A stretch of 64,000 nt of DNA from Acinetobacter calcoaceticus DSM 30006 = CIP 81.8. Lineage in GTDB: Bacteria; Pseudomonadota; Gammaproteobacteria; Pseudomonadales; Moraxellaceae. A program made the translations under genes and the position numbers. The DNA is taken from the NCBI RefSeq assembly GCF_000368965.1, contig NZ_KB849780.1, positions 2,196,117 through 2,260,116 on the forward strand, in the 5' to 3' direction. Below are positions 9,020 to 18,360 of the stretch, one piece after another; position 1 is the first letter of the stretch; each line of letters starts with the position of its first letter. The notes under the pieces are model-generated. The model had not been told where the DNA came from. It saw only the letters and a list, made by a program, of their open reading frames with translations, and did not search any database.

Positions 9020-9754
9020 CTAGGCCATGTATAAACCACCATTTACATGTAATACCGTACCGGTAATGTAACCTGCTTTATCACTTGCAAGGAAACTCAC
9101 CGCATTTGCGATATCTTGTGGCTCGCCTAAGCGATTTAAAGCCACTTGATCACTCATTTTTTTGCGAATTTCTTCACTAAGTGCATCTGTCATTTCTGTT
9201 GCAATGAAGCCTGGTGCCACACTGTTCACAGTGATTTGGCGGCTACCCATCTCTTTTGCAAGACTACGGCTAAACGCTTCAATACCTGCTTTTGCAGCAG
9301 AGTAGTTCGCCTGACCTGGGTTTGCAAAATGTGCAACAACAGAACTAATATTAATAATGCGGCCAAAGCGCGCTTTTGTCATACCTTTAAGCACACGTTT
9401 AGATAAACGATATACGGCTTTAAGGTGAATGTTGAGAATGTCATCCCAATCATCTTCTGACATACGTAGCAATAAATTGTCTTTCGTGATACCCGCATTA
9501 TTAACCAAAATAAGCACAGGGCCATAGTTCTGTTCAATATGAGAAACGACTGCTTCAATCTCATCGAGATTACGCACATCGAGAGCTAAACCTGCACCTT
9601 GCTCACCAAAGCTTTCACTTAACTTTTGTGCACCAGATTCAGATGTCGCAGTACCTACAACAAAATAACCGTCTTGAATAAGTTGCTGGGCAATTGCAGC
9701 GCCAATGCCCCGACTCGCGCCCGTTACTAATGCAACTTTGCGTTCTTGTGTCAT
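9020..9754 (-). CDS. fabG: 3-oxoacyl-[ACP] reductase
   Basis: The 244-residue short-chain dehydrogenase reduces beta-ketoacyl-ACP with NADPH in each elongation cycle. The cofactor loop TGASRGIGAAIA lies at residues 11-22. NNAG, the catalytic Ser of INISSVVAHF, and YSAAKAGIEAF with the Tyr-x3-Lys pair follow. VNGGLYMA is a typical C-terminal end. Its ATG overlaps the fabD stop by four bases (ATGA). Confidence 0.97.
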   Translation of the reverse strand: MTQERKVALVTGASRGIGAAIAQQLIQDGYFVVGTATSESGAQKLSESFGEQGAGLALDVRNLDEIEAVVSHIEQNYGPVLILVNNAGITKDNLLLRMSEDDWDDILNIHLKAVYRLSKRVLKGMTKARFGRIINISSVVAHFANPGQANYSAAKAGIEAFSRSLAKEMGSRQITVNSVAPGFIATEMTDALSEEIRKKMSDQVALNRLGEPQDIANAVSFLASDKAGYITGTVLHVNGGLYMA

Positions 9755-10737
9755 GCAATTTTTCCTTCTGCCACTAAAACAGCATTTAGGGCATCTTCCA
9801 TTTTACTCTTGCTATCAATAGCAAAAGCTTTTTCTATATTTGGTAAACGCTTCGCGAGATTACTCAATACTGTACCAGGCCCACACTCAACAACGTAGTG
9901 AATACCTTGGTCTTGTAAAAACTGCATCGTGTCTGTCCATTGTACAGATTGGTACAATTGAGCAGTTAACGACTGACGCAATTGAGCAACATCGGTAGCT
10001 ATTCCCGCGTTGACATTTTGTATTACAGGAATGGTAGGCAGCTCAATGGCAGTTTGTTCCAAAGCTTCTGCAAATTTTTCAGCAGCAGGTTTCATCAATG
10101 AACAATGCGAAGGAACCGACACAGGTAAAGCAATTGCTTTAGCAGACTGCTCTTTTGCCAAAGCCATCACTTGTTGTACAGATGCTGTACTTCCAGCAAT
10201 CACGACTTGGCCTTGTGAATTATAGTTTGCAGCTTCTACTGAACCTTGACCTTCTGCATTCACAATTTGGCAAAGTTCAACCACTTTTTCATCAGCCAAA
10301 CCAAGGATTGCAGCCATAGCCCCTTCCCCTTGAGGAACAGCACTTTGCATGAGTTTGCCACGCAAATTCACTAGTTTCACTGCATCTGCCAAGCTCATAG
10401 ATTCTGCAGCAACCAAAGCACTGTATTCACCTAGAGAATGTCCTGCAAGATACTTTGGTGCCAGACCGCCTAAATCAAGCCATACACGCCATAGAGCGAT
10501 ACTGGCAGTTAATAACACAGGTTGGGTATTTTCTGTTTGGTTGAGGCCTTCACCACTTTGCGCAATATGCCACAGATCGAATCCAAGTGCATCCGAAGCT
10601 TCAGCAAAGGTTTGCCCAACCCCACTAAACTGTTCTGCTAGTTCAGCAAGCATACCGACTTTTTGTGAACCTTGACCCGGAAACACAAACGCAGTTTTTG
10701 TGGCTAAAGCTACTTGTTCAAGACGTTTAGCAGACAT
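9751..10737 (-). CDS. fabD: Malonyl-CoA-[ACP] transacylase
   Basis: The 328-residue enzyme transfers malonyl groups from CoA to ACP. FVFPGQGSQKVGM near the N-terminus, the nucleophile Ser in AGHSLGEYSALV, VPSHCSLMKPAAE with the catalytic His, and the C-terminal VECGPGTVLSNL are all present. It is about 15 residues longer than E. coli FabD because of an N-terminal extension (MSAKRLEQVALATKT). It is transcribed with fabG and acpP, and separated from rpmF by a terminator. Confidence 0.97.
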   Translation of the reverse strand: MSAKRLEQVALATKTAFVFPGQGSQKVGMLAELAEQFSGVGQTFAEASDALGFDLWHIAQSGEGLNQTENTQPVLLTASIALWRVWLDLGGLAPKYLAGHSLGEYSALVAAESMSLADAVKLVNLRGKLMQSAVPQGEGAMAAILGLADEKVVELCQIVNAEGQGSVEAANYNSQGQVVIAGSTASVQQVMALAKEQSAKAIALPVSVPSHCSLMKPAAEKFAEALEQTAIELPTIPVIQNVNAGIATDVAQLRQSLTAQLYQSVQWTDTMQFLQDQGIHYVVECGPGTVLSNLAKRLPNIEKAFAIDSKSKMEDALNAVLVAEGKIA

Positions 10738-10820
10738 AAGAAATCCTTTTTTGGGTTTTCACTCATTTCTGGAGCGGAAATTTAACATGTTATTTATATT
10801 TTTATAATTGCGAAAAACAA

Positions 10821-10852
10821 CAAAAAAAGGGAGCTTTCGCTCCCATTTTTTC
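10821..10852. terminator. Terminator between rpmF and fabD
   Basis: GGGAGC and GCTCCC enclose a TTTC loop, flanked by A and T runs. On the minus strand it ends the yceD-rpmF transcript and isolates fabD, or sets a read-through ratio between them. Confidence 0.85.
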
Positions 10853-10888
10853 TATACTTAAGCATCACGCTTAATGCATATCATACAA

Positions 10889-11074
10889 TTATTCAGCATC
10901 AGCTGCTTTAGCGAATAATTGACGACCACGGTAGAAACCGTCTTTAGTCACGTGGTGACGACGATGAGTCTCACCAGTTGCTTGGTCTACTGTTAATGCA
11001 TTCTCGGTTAAAGCGTCATGTGAACGGCGCATGTCACGGCGAGAGCGACTTTTACGGTTTTGCTGAACGGCCAT
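10889..11074 (-). CDS. rpmF: 50S ribosomal protein L32
   Basis: The 61-residue basic protein of the large subunit begins [22 protein letters not shown], the family signature. The C-terminal half contains [16 protein letters not shown]. It lacks the four zinc-binding cysteines of C+ forms, as usual in this group. It lies 74 bases after the yceD-like gene, the standard yceD-rpmF pair. Confidence 0.97.
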
Positions 11075-11148
11075 GATGGCTCCTTACAAAGATCGAAAAA
11101 ATGGATCAGAACAAATTCAGTTGTCTTATCTCACAATTATATCACAAA

Positions 11149-11709
11149 TTATGAGTTAAGTTTACCCTTCAAACCTGCCAAAACATCAAACGGATTATCC
11201 CGTTTTTCTTCAACAACATTTTGAATGGTAGGTTGATGTTTATTTTCACAAGCATCATGCTTGGGAGATAAAGGCACCAACAATAACAGTTCATCTTCTA
11301 GTAGTGCGAGCAAGTTAATCGAGGCTGGCGTATCATAATCACCTTTCGTCGTAAACTCACTTTCACCTAAAACGATGAAATCAGCATCCTCATCCAAGCG
11401 CTCTATCAGTGACTCATCATCCATTAATGCAATATGAAAGTCTAAGACAAGAGGCATTTCAACAGGTTCCAAACAACGTTGGCACTCCATTGGAACTTTC
11501 GTGTCCATATGACCATCCATCCACACAATGCGATGATATGCATCCATTGATAGCTTACAGTCTATGTTGATCAATTGGTTATCAATTGATCCAACAGCTT
11601 CACGAGCGATACGAGCAAAGCGAGACAAGGGCAGTTTACCTGACCATGTAAAGCCTTGTTCAGCCCATTTAAACGGCTCAATCTGTGCCGGAAAGGTATT
11701 TGCTGACAT
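11149..11709 (-). CDS. yceD: YceD family protein (DUF177)
   Basis: The 186-residue protein belongs to the family encoded beside rpmF and linked to 23S rRNA accumulation. MECQRCLEPVEMPL and the acidic DDESLIERLDEDADFIVLGESEF stretch are typical. The C-terminal end has the NPFDVLAGLKGKL motif seen in the family. It is the first gene of the yceD-rpmF unit. The molecular activity is not established. Confidence 0.9.
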   Translation of the reverse strand: MSANTFPAQIEPFKWAEQGFTWSGKLPLSRFARIAREAVGSIDNQLINIDCKLSMDAYHRIVWMDGHMDTKVPMECQRCLEPVEMPLVLDFHIALMDDESLIERLDEDADFIVLGESEFTTKGDYDTPASINLLALLEDELLLLVPLSPKHDACENKHQPTIQNVVEEKRDNPFDVLAGLKGKLNS

Positions 11710-11805
11710 AATTAAGGCGGCAATTCTACAAATTCATCGGTACTCTGTCAAAGATTAAGATACAATTTTGCACTTCTTTAGACAGAACTCGGGGTAAATT
11801 AAGCA

Positions 11806-12468
11806 ATGCACCTGTTGCAGCCGCAACCTGAAGTTAACTCTTCATTACTCGTTTGCACCCATTCAACTCATCAGAACACTCTTGTACCTGACACGGTGCA
11901 ACTCTCACCATGGTCAAGCTCAAAATCAGAGTCTGAGCAAGTCGATTGGCTTATTTTACACTTTAATCACTGGTTTTCCCACCATAATGTGACATTAGTT
12001 CGTGGAGATTTTGAACCAGAATATTTCCCGGTAACAAATCAGGGTCCGGCTAAAATTCAATTCGCCCATGGTTTTTTTAACAGTGCCCTTCACGAAATCA
12101 GTCATTGGTCGATCGCTGGTGAAAAACGCCGCCTATTACCTGATTTAGGATATTGGTACGCCCCTGATGGTCGAACTAAAGAGCAACAAAGTTTATTTGA
12201 ACAAGTAGAAATTAAGCCGCAAGCAATTGAATGGTTGTTCTCTCAGTCGTTTGGTAGAAAGTTTAGAGTTTCGCTGGATAACCTGACAGGTGTTAGTGGT
12301 GATGGAAAAATATTTAAAGATAATGTTTATGCTCAAGTACAACGTTACTTTTCAGGTGAAGCTAAGTTGCCACATGATGCAGCAGCATTTATTGGTTTTA
12401 TTTGCCAATGTACACGTTCGGATACGCCATTACAATTAAATGAATTCAAACGTGAACTCCTTGATTAA
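11806..12468 (+). CDS. epmC: Elongation factor P hydroxylase-like protein
   Basis: The 220-residue product matches the YfcM/EpmC family. In E. coli EpmC hydroxylates the beta-lysylated lysine of EF-P, the last and least essential step of that modification. The core is FAHGFFNSALHEISHWSIAGEKRR at about 86-110, where the HExxH-like HEISHW supplies metal ligands, followed by DLGYWYAPDGR. The first 40 residues look poorly conserved, so the true start may be slightly downstream. The ribosome site is weak. Confidence 0.85.
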   Translation: MHLLQPQPEVNSSLLVCTHSTHQNTLVPDTVQLSPWSSSKSESEQVDWLILHFNHWFSHHNVTLVRGDFEPEYFPVTNQGPAKIQFAHGFFNSALHEISHWSIAGEKRRLLPDLGYWYAPDGRTKEQQSLFEQVEIKPQAIEWLFSQSFGRKFRVSLDNLTGVSGDGKIFKDNVYAQVQRYFSGEAKLPHDAAAFIGFICQCTRSDTPLQLNEFKRELLD

Positions 12469-12558
12469 TTGACAAAAAAACTACGTTCACTACTTGTCTA
12501 GTTCATTTAAAAAGCCTAATAATTATTTTTAACACTGGCGTGATGGAGTCTCCAAAAT

Positions 12559-13176
12559 ATGATGCATTTACATGTACATCCTGAAAATCCACAGCAACGC
12601 CTCATTAGCCAAGCGGTTGAACGCATTCGTGCCGGAGATGTTGTGGTTTACCCTACCGATGCTGCCTATGCAATTGGCTGTCAGATCGGTAATAAAAATG
12701 CTATGGAACGTATTGCGCAGATTCGCGGTTTAGGGCCGAAGCATCAATATGCAATTATGTGCTGCGACTTATCTGACATTGCAACTTATGCAAAAGTTGA
12801 TAATGCAACTTATCGTTTATTGAAAGCAAATACCCCAGCCATTACGACTTTCATTTTACCTGCAACCAGTGAAGTTCCTCGTAGGTTGATGCACCCTAAA
12901 AAGAAAACTATTGGCTTACGTATCCCAAGTAACCCAATTTGTCAGGCTCTATTAAAAGAACTTGGTGAACCGCTACTCACCAGTACATTAATTTTACCAG
13001 GACAAGAAGATCCTCTAGACGATCCATACGATATTGAAAATCAGTTAGATAAACGAATTGATGTATTTATTGATGGCGGTTTCGGCACTTTAACAAGCAC
13101 AAGTATTGTTGATTTATCGGGTGAACATCCTGAAATTATTCGCCGTGGTATTGGCGATGTAAGTGCTTTTGAATAA
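12559..13176 (+). CDS. YrdC/Sua5-domain protein, YciO type
   Basis: The 205-residue protein has the Sua5/YrdC fold used by threonylcarbamoyl-AMP synthases (tRNA t6A modification). VVVYPTDAAYAIGC, IAQIRGLGPKHQYAIMCCDL, FILPATSEVPRRLMHPKKKTIGLRIPSNPI and the C-terminal RRGIGDVSAF match E. coli YciO better than TsaC. YciO's own role is uncertain, so a tsaC call is not justified. The start has two consecutive ATG codons, and I took the first. Confidence 0.85.
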   Translation: MMHLHVHPENPQQRLISQAVERIRAGDVVVYPTDAAYAIGCQIGNKNAMERIAQIRGLGPKHQYAIMCCDLSDIATYAKVDNATYRLLKANTPAITTFILPATSEVPRRLMHPKKKTIGLRIPSNPICQALLKELGEPLLTSTLILPGQEDPLDDPYDIENQLDKRIDVFIDGGFGTLTSTSIVDLSGEHPEIIRRGIGDVSAFE

Positions 13177-13390
13177 GCACTTACAATTTTTACCAATAGT
13201 TTTAAAAAAAGTATTATCACTCAAAAAAATACTCTTTATTTATTTTGGATTTTTTTTACACTTTAGTCGTTAAGTAATTTATTAAAAGGCACAATTCATT
13301 TAGAATGATTTCCACTATCTGCTGTTCTTCTATTTACAGCTCTCTTTGACTTGAATAACAAGTCTCATGCTTTTGAAAATTCGCGTGGCT

Positions 13391-13396
13391 TATAAT
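13391..13396 (+). promoter_or_regulatory. Candidate -10 box of scpA
   Basis: A perfect TATAAT ends four bases before the scpA ATG. No Shine-Dalgarno sequence is present between them. The -35 region is weak (GCTTTT at 17-bp spacing). If used, transcription would begin at or next to the start codon. Confidence 0.4.
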
Positions 13397-13400
13397 CGTA

Positions 13401-14192
13401 ATGAATCAATCACTTCATCAATCCATGGAAGACGCTCCACACATCCGTGTTTTAGATGAGTGGCATGACAAAATTCCTGAAGATCTCTATATACCTCCTG
13501 CTGCATTTGAGATTTTGCTCGAACAGTTTGAAGGTCCACTAGATTTTTTAATTTATCTCATTCAAAAAAACGGTTTTGATTTAATTCAAGTCGATATTGC
13601 ACCTATAGCAACTCAATATTTAACCTATATGGATAGTATGAAGTCGTTAAATATTGAGCTGACTGCTGATTATATGGTGATGGCAGCTTTATTGGCTGAC
13701 CTGAAATCTCGTCTACTTTTGCCAAAACCTACGGTTATAAGTATTGAAAAAGATCCTAAACAGGAACTTATTGATCGACTTGAAACCTATCTACGCATTA
13801 AGCAAGCGGCTGAGCGTTTAGGTCAAATGCCAATTCTTGAGCGTGATACATTCAGTGCAAATGTAAGCTTAGGTCATATCGCTCCTGTTTATGAAGGCTA
13901 TGATATTTCAGCATTACATGATGCGTTGTTCTGTGTGTTTAATCGCCCAGAACCCGTTATTCATGTCGTGGCTCAAGAGCCTGTATTACTCGAAGAACGC
14001 ATTGCATATATTGAAGAGAAATTAGAGTCTGGTGACGTGTTAAGTTTTAAAGAATTACTCAATCCTTTGCAAGGTCGCATGGGAATGGTTGTGACTTTTA
14101 TGGCTGTTTTAGAGTTAACCCGACAACAGCGAGTTAAAATTATTGCCTCTGGTATTGAAGCTCCTTTAGCAATTCAAGGATCTTCAATATGA
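13401..14192 (+). CDS. scpA: Segregation and condensation protein A
   Basis: The 263-residue kleisin bridges the SMC heads in the chromosome-condensing SMC-ScpAB complex. The conserved FEGPLDFLIYLIQKNGFDLIQVDIAPI segment lies at about 43-69, and AALLADLKSRLLLPKP follows. The C-terminal winged helix carries FKELLNPLQGRMGMVVTFMAVLELTRQQRV. It overlaps scpB by four bases. The smc gene is about 14 kb away in this window. No ribosome-binding site is visible. Confidence 0.95.
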   Translation: MNQSLHQSMEDAPHIRVLDEWHDKIPEDLYIPPAAFEILLEQFEGPLDFLIYLIQKNGFDLIQVDIAPIATQYLTYMDSMKSLNIELTADYMVMAALLADLKSRLLLPKPTVISIEKDPKQELIDRLETYLRIKQAAERLGQMPILERDTFSANVSLGHIAPVYEGYDISALHDALFCVFNRPEPVIHVVAQEPVLLEERIAYIEEKLESGDVLSFKELLNPLQGRMGMVVTFMAVLELTRQQRVKIIASGIEAPLAIQGSSI

Positions 14193-14782
14193 GCTTTGAA
14201 CAAAATAATAGTGATTTGTCATTAGCTGACATTCACCACGAAGTCTTATTACAACTTGAAGCAATTATTTTTGCCAGTGAAGCGCCCGTTTCAATTGCCC
14301 GTTTAAAAGAAGCATTTAATAATCAGTATAATAAACAACAGCTTCGTCAACTTTTACAACAGCTCGCGCTATTACAACATGGCCGATCTATTGAGTTGAT
14401 TGAAACAGCGCAAGGGTTTCGCTTTCAGGTAAGATCTAAATATCGTAGTATTATTGCGCAAATATGGCCAGAGCGACCAACAAAACTGTCGCCTTCATTA
14501 CTAGAAACACTGGCTGTCATTGCTTATCATCAACCGGTTACCCGTGCTGATATTGAACAAATTCGTGGTGTGTCTAATAATAGTCAGATTCTTAGAACAC
14601 TATTTGACTGGAACTGGATTAAAGAAGCCGGTTTTAGAGATTTACCCGGAAGACCTGCGTTGCTAATTACAACGCCTCAGTTTCTGAATGCTTTTGGTCT
14701 AGCTTCGCTAGGCCAATTGCCTCCCCTACAGAACGCCAAGGAAGCCTTTATGGCCCTCGATGCAAATGCAGCGAAATCATAA
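14189..14782 (+). CDS. scpB: Segregation and condensation protein B
   Basis: The 197-residue protein has two winged-helix domains and dimerises on ScpA. EAIIFASEAPVSIARL, LLETLAVIAYHQPVTRADIEQIRGV and LPGRPALLITTPQFLNAFGL follow the family pattern. The start codon overlaps the scpA stop (ATGA), so the two are translationally coupled. Confidence 0.95.
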   Translation: MSFEQNNSDLSLADIHHEVLLQLEAIIFASEAPVSIARLKEAFNNQYNKQQLRQLLQQLALLQHGRSIELIETAQGFRFQVRSKYRSIIAQIWPERPTKLSPSLLETLAVIAYHQPVTRADIEQIRGVSNNSQILRTLFDWNWIKEAGFRDLPGRPALLITTPQFLNAFGLASLGQLPPLQNAKEAFMALDANAAKS

Positions 14783-14823
14783 AGAGGTGGACTGTTGATC
14801 ATTATGTCTAAGGTTGTGCTGTC

Positions 14824-15747
14824 ATGAGTGAAAAATTGCAAAAAGTATTAGCGCGGATCGGATTAGGTTCCCGCCGATATATGGAAGAGGTTATTGCCGC
14901 AGGACGCGTGAGTGTGAACGGCCGTGTTGCCCAAGTGGGTGAGCGCATTGAACCAGGCGATGAATTACGCATTGATGGCCGTAAAGTTCAGTTTCAAATT
15001 GAAGACGAAATTCGTCGTCGTGTATTGATTTACTATAAGCCAGAGGGCGAAATCTGTTCACGTAATGACCCTGAAAAACGCCCAACCGTATTTGATCATT
15101 TACCACAAATTGCGAATGACCGCTGGGTAATGGTAGGTCGTCTAGATATCAACAGTACTGGTTTATTGTTGTTCACAAATGATGGTGAGCTTGCTAACCG
15201 CTTAATGCACCCATCAAATGAAATTGAACGTGAATATGCTGTTCGAGTTATGGGTGAAGTAACGCCTAAAATACGCCAAAAAATGGTAACTGGCGTAGAG
15301 CTTGAAGATGGCCCAGCTAAATTTGAGTCTTTCTCGGAAATTGGTGGTGAAGGTATTAACCGCTGGTACCAAGTAGTGGTGAAAGAAGGTCGTAACCGTG
15401 AGGTTCGTCGTATTTTTGAATCACAAGAACTTAAAGTAAGCCGCTTATTGCGTACACGCTACGGTACAGTTATTTTACCACGCGAATTACGTACTGGCCG
15501 CTGGATGGAACTCGATAAAACTGACATCGATAATCTAGCAAAATCAGTTGAATTAAAACCACGTCAAGGCACAGGTTTATTTGGTATGGCAAAACGTCGT
15601 ACTGACCGTATGACCGAAAAGCCAATGGCAGCTCGTCGTGGCGGTTTCTTGCGTCAACAACGTCGCGATGATGAAAAAGAAGCTCCTGTGAATACGGGTA
15701 ACCAACGCAAATCGACTGGTTTTAACCGTGGTTCTAAGAAATTCTAA
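14824..15747 (+). CDS. rluB: 23S rRNA pseudouridine(2605) synthase
   Basis: The 307-residue enzyme has an N-terminal S4 RNA-binding domain (EKLQKVLARIGLGSRRYMEEVIAAGRVSVNG). The RsuA-type catalytic domain contains GRLDINSTGLLLFTNDGEL with the catalytic Asp. It ends in a basic, repeat-poor tail (about 250-307), as in RluB. Substrate position U2605 is inferred from the family. It is transcribed with scpAB, 41 bases after scpB, and ends at a large palindromic terminator. Confidence 0.93.
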   Translation: MSEKLQKVLARIGLGSRRYMEEVIAAGRVSVNGRVAQVGERIEPGDELRIDGRKVQFQIEDEIRRRVLIYYKPEGEICSRNDPEKRPTVFDHLPQIANDRWVMVGRLDINSTGLLLFTNDGELANRLMHPSNEIEREYAVRVMGEVTPKIRQKMVTGVELEDGPAKFESFSEIGGEGINRWYQVVVKEGRNREVRRIFESQELKVSRLLRTRYGTVILPRELRTGRWMELDKTDIDNLAKSVELKPRQGTGLFGMAKRRTDRMTEKPMAARRGGFLRQQRRDDEKEAPVNTGNQRKSTGFNRGSKKF

Positions 15748-15751
15748 AATA

Positions 15752-15809
15752 TTAAATAATGCATAAAAAAACCGCTCTTATAAGAGCGGTTTTTTTATGC
15801 ATTATTTAA
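15752..15809. terminator. 58-bp perfect palindrome, bidirectional terminator
   Basis: The sequence is fully self-complementary around 15780/15781, with 29-bp arms. Each arm holds a GC-rich ACCGCTCTTA core preceded by seven A residues, so both strands read as hairpin plus U run. It separates the convergent rluB and bioD genes. The outer ATGCATTATTTAA arms pair as well. Confidence 0.93.
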
Positions 15810-15810
15810 A

Positions 15811-16455
15811 TTAATTCATTTTTGCCAACTCAATCCACTCAGCTTCAGGGAAATGAATTGCTAAATAGTCTTTTAAGTAATTTGACGTATCTTGAGAAAT
15901 TAATGGATCTTTTGATTCATCTTTTAAGTTATATACCAAAGCTTGCAATTTCAGACCACGAGACTTGAGCGCTTCAAGACTAAGTAAAGTATGGTTAATA
16001 CTTCCTAAACGACCCGATGTCACTAAAATAACGGGAAACTGGTGCTGAGCAATATAATCGATGGTGAGTAAACTTGTAGTTAATGGCACCATTAATCCAC
16101 CAGCCCCTTCGAGTAAAACAATATCAAAGCGCTCAGCTAGTGTTTGTGTTGCATTTTCAATTTTTTGAAAGTCAATTTCTCGGTTATCTAGGCGTGTTGC
16201 CAGATGAGGCGAAGCAGGATAACTAAAAATTTCCGGCATGGTGAGCTTTTCATGATCTTCTTGAAACCAACCCTGCCCCATAATTTCACGATGCTTTTCA
16301 ATATCTTCAGAAATATCAGCATTACCCGTCTGAATGAGTTTTTGGGTAATTACTTTTTTACCCTGTTCAGTCCATAATTTTGCTAAAAAGCCTGTCGCGT
16401 AGGTCTTACCAATTTCGGTATCAATCCCACTCACAAAATAGATCTGACCACTCAT
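15811..16455 (-). CDS. bioD: Dethiobiotin synthetase
   Basis: The 214-residue ATP-dependent enzyme closes the ureido ring of dethiobiotin from 7,8-diaminopelargonate and CO2. The P-loop variant [21 protein letters not shown] is at residues 8-28. QKLIQTG and [13 protein letters not shown] follow. It is the last gene of the bio cluster and starts directly after bioC stops. bioB is not in this window. Confidence 0.95.
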   Translation of the reverse strand: MSGQIYFVSGIDTEIGKTYATGFLAKLWTEQGKKVITQKLIQTGNADISEDIEKHREIMGQGWFQEDHEKLTMPEIFSYPASPHLATRLDNREIDFQKIENATQTLAERFDIVLLEGAGGLMVPLTTSLLTIDYIAQHQFPVILVTSGRLGSINHTLLSLEALKSRGLKLQALVYNLKDESKDPLISQDTSNYLKDYLAIHFPEAEWIELAKMN

Positions 16456-17205
16456 TTACTTAATTCTCCGCGCAATACAATAGATCGGATGATATGTTAA
16501 GGAATACCCCTCAGCATGCTTAAACCGATCATAATCTTGATAAAACTGTTGTAAAGTTTGCTTAGTCCAACGATGCTGAGCAGTTGCAGTCACCCCTGTT
16601 GCTTTTAAATGCTGCAATACAGCTTTAGGCGAATCGAAATAGAGTTGGGCTTCTGACTCAGACAAATGCAGAACTTCAAAACCAGCCTGAGTTAAGGCAT
16701 TGTTCCAATTTTCAATAGACCAATAACTTAAACCTTGCCCTGTTAATTCTTTAATCTCGATTAAGTTTCTTGGCCCAAAAGTTGAAAAACATAACCAGCC
16801 TTTTTCATTTAAAGCAGCATGACAATGTTGAAGTACGAGAGGTAAATCTTGCATCCATTGTAAAGCCGAACCAGAAACTATCATGTCGAGCTGCTGCGGA
16901 AACGCTAAAGTTTCAATATCACCAATCAACCATTTCAGATTTTCTTGATGGTTAAAGTGCTGTTGCACATCTGCATACAAGTCATTCAAAATTAACTCTT
17001 CAATCTGAAAAGATGCAGCAATAAGACGAGTTAAATTGCCAGAACCACAACCAATTTCAAAGACACGTGACATCGTTGTAGGGCAAAACTGCTGGAGTAA
17101 AACCGTTAAATTTTGGCAAATTTGTTTTTGAACAATTGCATGCTCTGAATAGCTTTGCCCTGCTTTGGCAAAACGCTGGGCAACCAAGTTTTTATTCAGA
17201 CTCAC
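16456..17205 (-). CDS. bioC: Malonyl-[ACP] O-methyltransferase
   Basis: The 249-residue SAM-dependent methyltransferase masks malonyl-ACP as its methyl ester, so that fatty acid synthesis can build the pimeloyl chain. The SAM site [14 protein letters not shown] is at about 44-57. The [15 protein letters not shown] segment corresponds to the post-II region. The start overlaps bioF by four bases. The matching demethylating esterase is the BioH-like gene at the head of this cluster. Confidence 0.93.
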   Translation of the reverse strand: MSLNKNLVAQRFAKAGQSYSEHAIVQKQICQNLTVLLQQFCPTTMSRVFEIGCGSGNLTRLIAASFQIEELILNDLYADVQQHFNHQENLKWLIGDIETLAFPQQLDMIVSGSALQWMQDLPLVLQHCHAALNEKGWLCFSTFGPRNLIEIKELTGQGLSYWSIENWNNALTQAGFEVLHLSESEAQLYFDSPKAVLQHLKATGVTATAQHRWTKQTLQQFYQDYDRFKHAEGYSLTYHPIYCIARRIK

Positions 17206-18359
17206 AGAAAACTCACCAATTCTTCAAGCTCATGTTGCTGTACCATTGACGTTAAAGAAATACGCAAACGCGAACTATTTTTAGGTACGGTCGGTGGACG
17301 CACAGGCATGGCATAAAAACCACTTTGCTGAACCTGCTTTGCCTTATCGATAGCAGCCTGACTTTCTCCCACAATGACTGGAATAATATGGCTGGTCGAT
17401 GGACTTACATAACCCTTTTGCACAACAGCTTGTTGAAGATATTGGCTAATATTTTTTAAATGTTCACGCTGAGATTGAGCAACTAATACTTTTTGAAAAA
17501 TAAAGTCTGCCCAAGCCATCACAATCGGTGGTTGAGCGGTACTGAAAATAAGCGGACGCATTTTATTAATTAAATAGTCTTTAATAATGGGATGACAAAT
17601 AATATATCCCCCCACTGCTGCTAGTGCTTTACCTAATGTCCCCACTAAAAAATCGATATCTTGAATGACATTGTATTGTTCAGCACAACCTAAACCTTGT
17701 TCGCCACGCACACCAATTGAATGCGCTTCATCAACATACAGCATAGTTTTGGCAAAGCGTTTTTTTAGCTGCACTAAAGCGGCTAAATCAGTTTCATCAC
17801 CATCCATACTAAAAATACTTTCAGTCACCACAATGATTCGCTCAATCTTGTCATCATCATGATATTTTTGCAAAAGTTGCTCTAGGTGCTGCAAATCATT
17901 ATGGCGATAACGTACATATTGCGCACCCGATAAACGTATACCGTCGATCATGCTCGCATGAACCAGCTTATCAGCCAAAATTAAAGTTTTCCCATCAGCA
18001 ACAGCTGGCAAAATACCAATATTCATATGGTAGCCACTATTAAATAATAGTGCTGCCCGACCACCAAATGCTTGGCTTAGGCTATTTTCTAATTGTTCAT
18101 ATTCTTCAAAATTACCCGTTAATAAACGTGATGACGAAGAACTAAAATAGCTACGTTCGACTGGAAAATTTTCTAAAAACTCTTCACGAAGTTTTACATC
18201 CGCAGCTAGGCCAAGATAATCGTTTGAAGCCAAGTTCAGCATCGTTTTATTTTGAATCGTAATAAAACGCTCATGCTGTACATTTTGAGTGAACTGTCTG
18301 AAATTGCCGTGTTGTTTTAGTTCATCTAATTGGATAGCAAAATGATCAAGCAACGACAT
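17202..18359 (-). CDS. bioF: 8-amino-7-oxononanoate synthase
   Basis: The 385-residue PLP enzyme condenses pimeloyl-ACP with alanine. [47 protein letters not shown] and the PLP-lysine segment [14 protein letters not shown] are present. I start it at MSLLDHF, because GGGAG stands nine bases upstream and the start then follows the bioA stop by one base. A longer in-frame start at 18407 would overlap bioA. Confidence 0.95.
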   Translation of the reverse strand: MSLLDHFAIQLDELKQHGNFRQFTQNVQHERFITIQNKTMLNLASNDYLGLAADVKLREEFLENFPVERSYFSSSSSRLLTGNFEEYEQLENSLSQAFGGRAALLFNSGYHMNIGILPAVADGKTLILADKLVHASMIDGIRLSGAQYVRYRHNDLQHLEQLLQKYHDDDKIERIIVVTESIFSMDGDETDLAALVQLKKRFAKTMLYVDEAHSIGVRGEQGLGCAEQYNVIQDIDFLVGTLGKALAAVGGYIICHPIIKDYLINKMRPLIFSTAQPPIVMAWADFIFQKVLVAQSQREHLKNISQYLQQAVVQKGYVSPSTSHIIPVIVGESQAAIDKAKQVQQSGFYAMPVRPPTVPKNSSRLRISLTSMVQQHELEELVSFL

Positions 18360-18360
18360 T

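Noticed and set aside
12559..13176. Calling this gene tsaC
   Set aside because: The sequence follows YciO rather than TsaC in length and in the PSNPI and GVGD segments, so the t6A synthase role is not supported.
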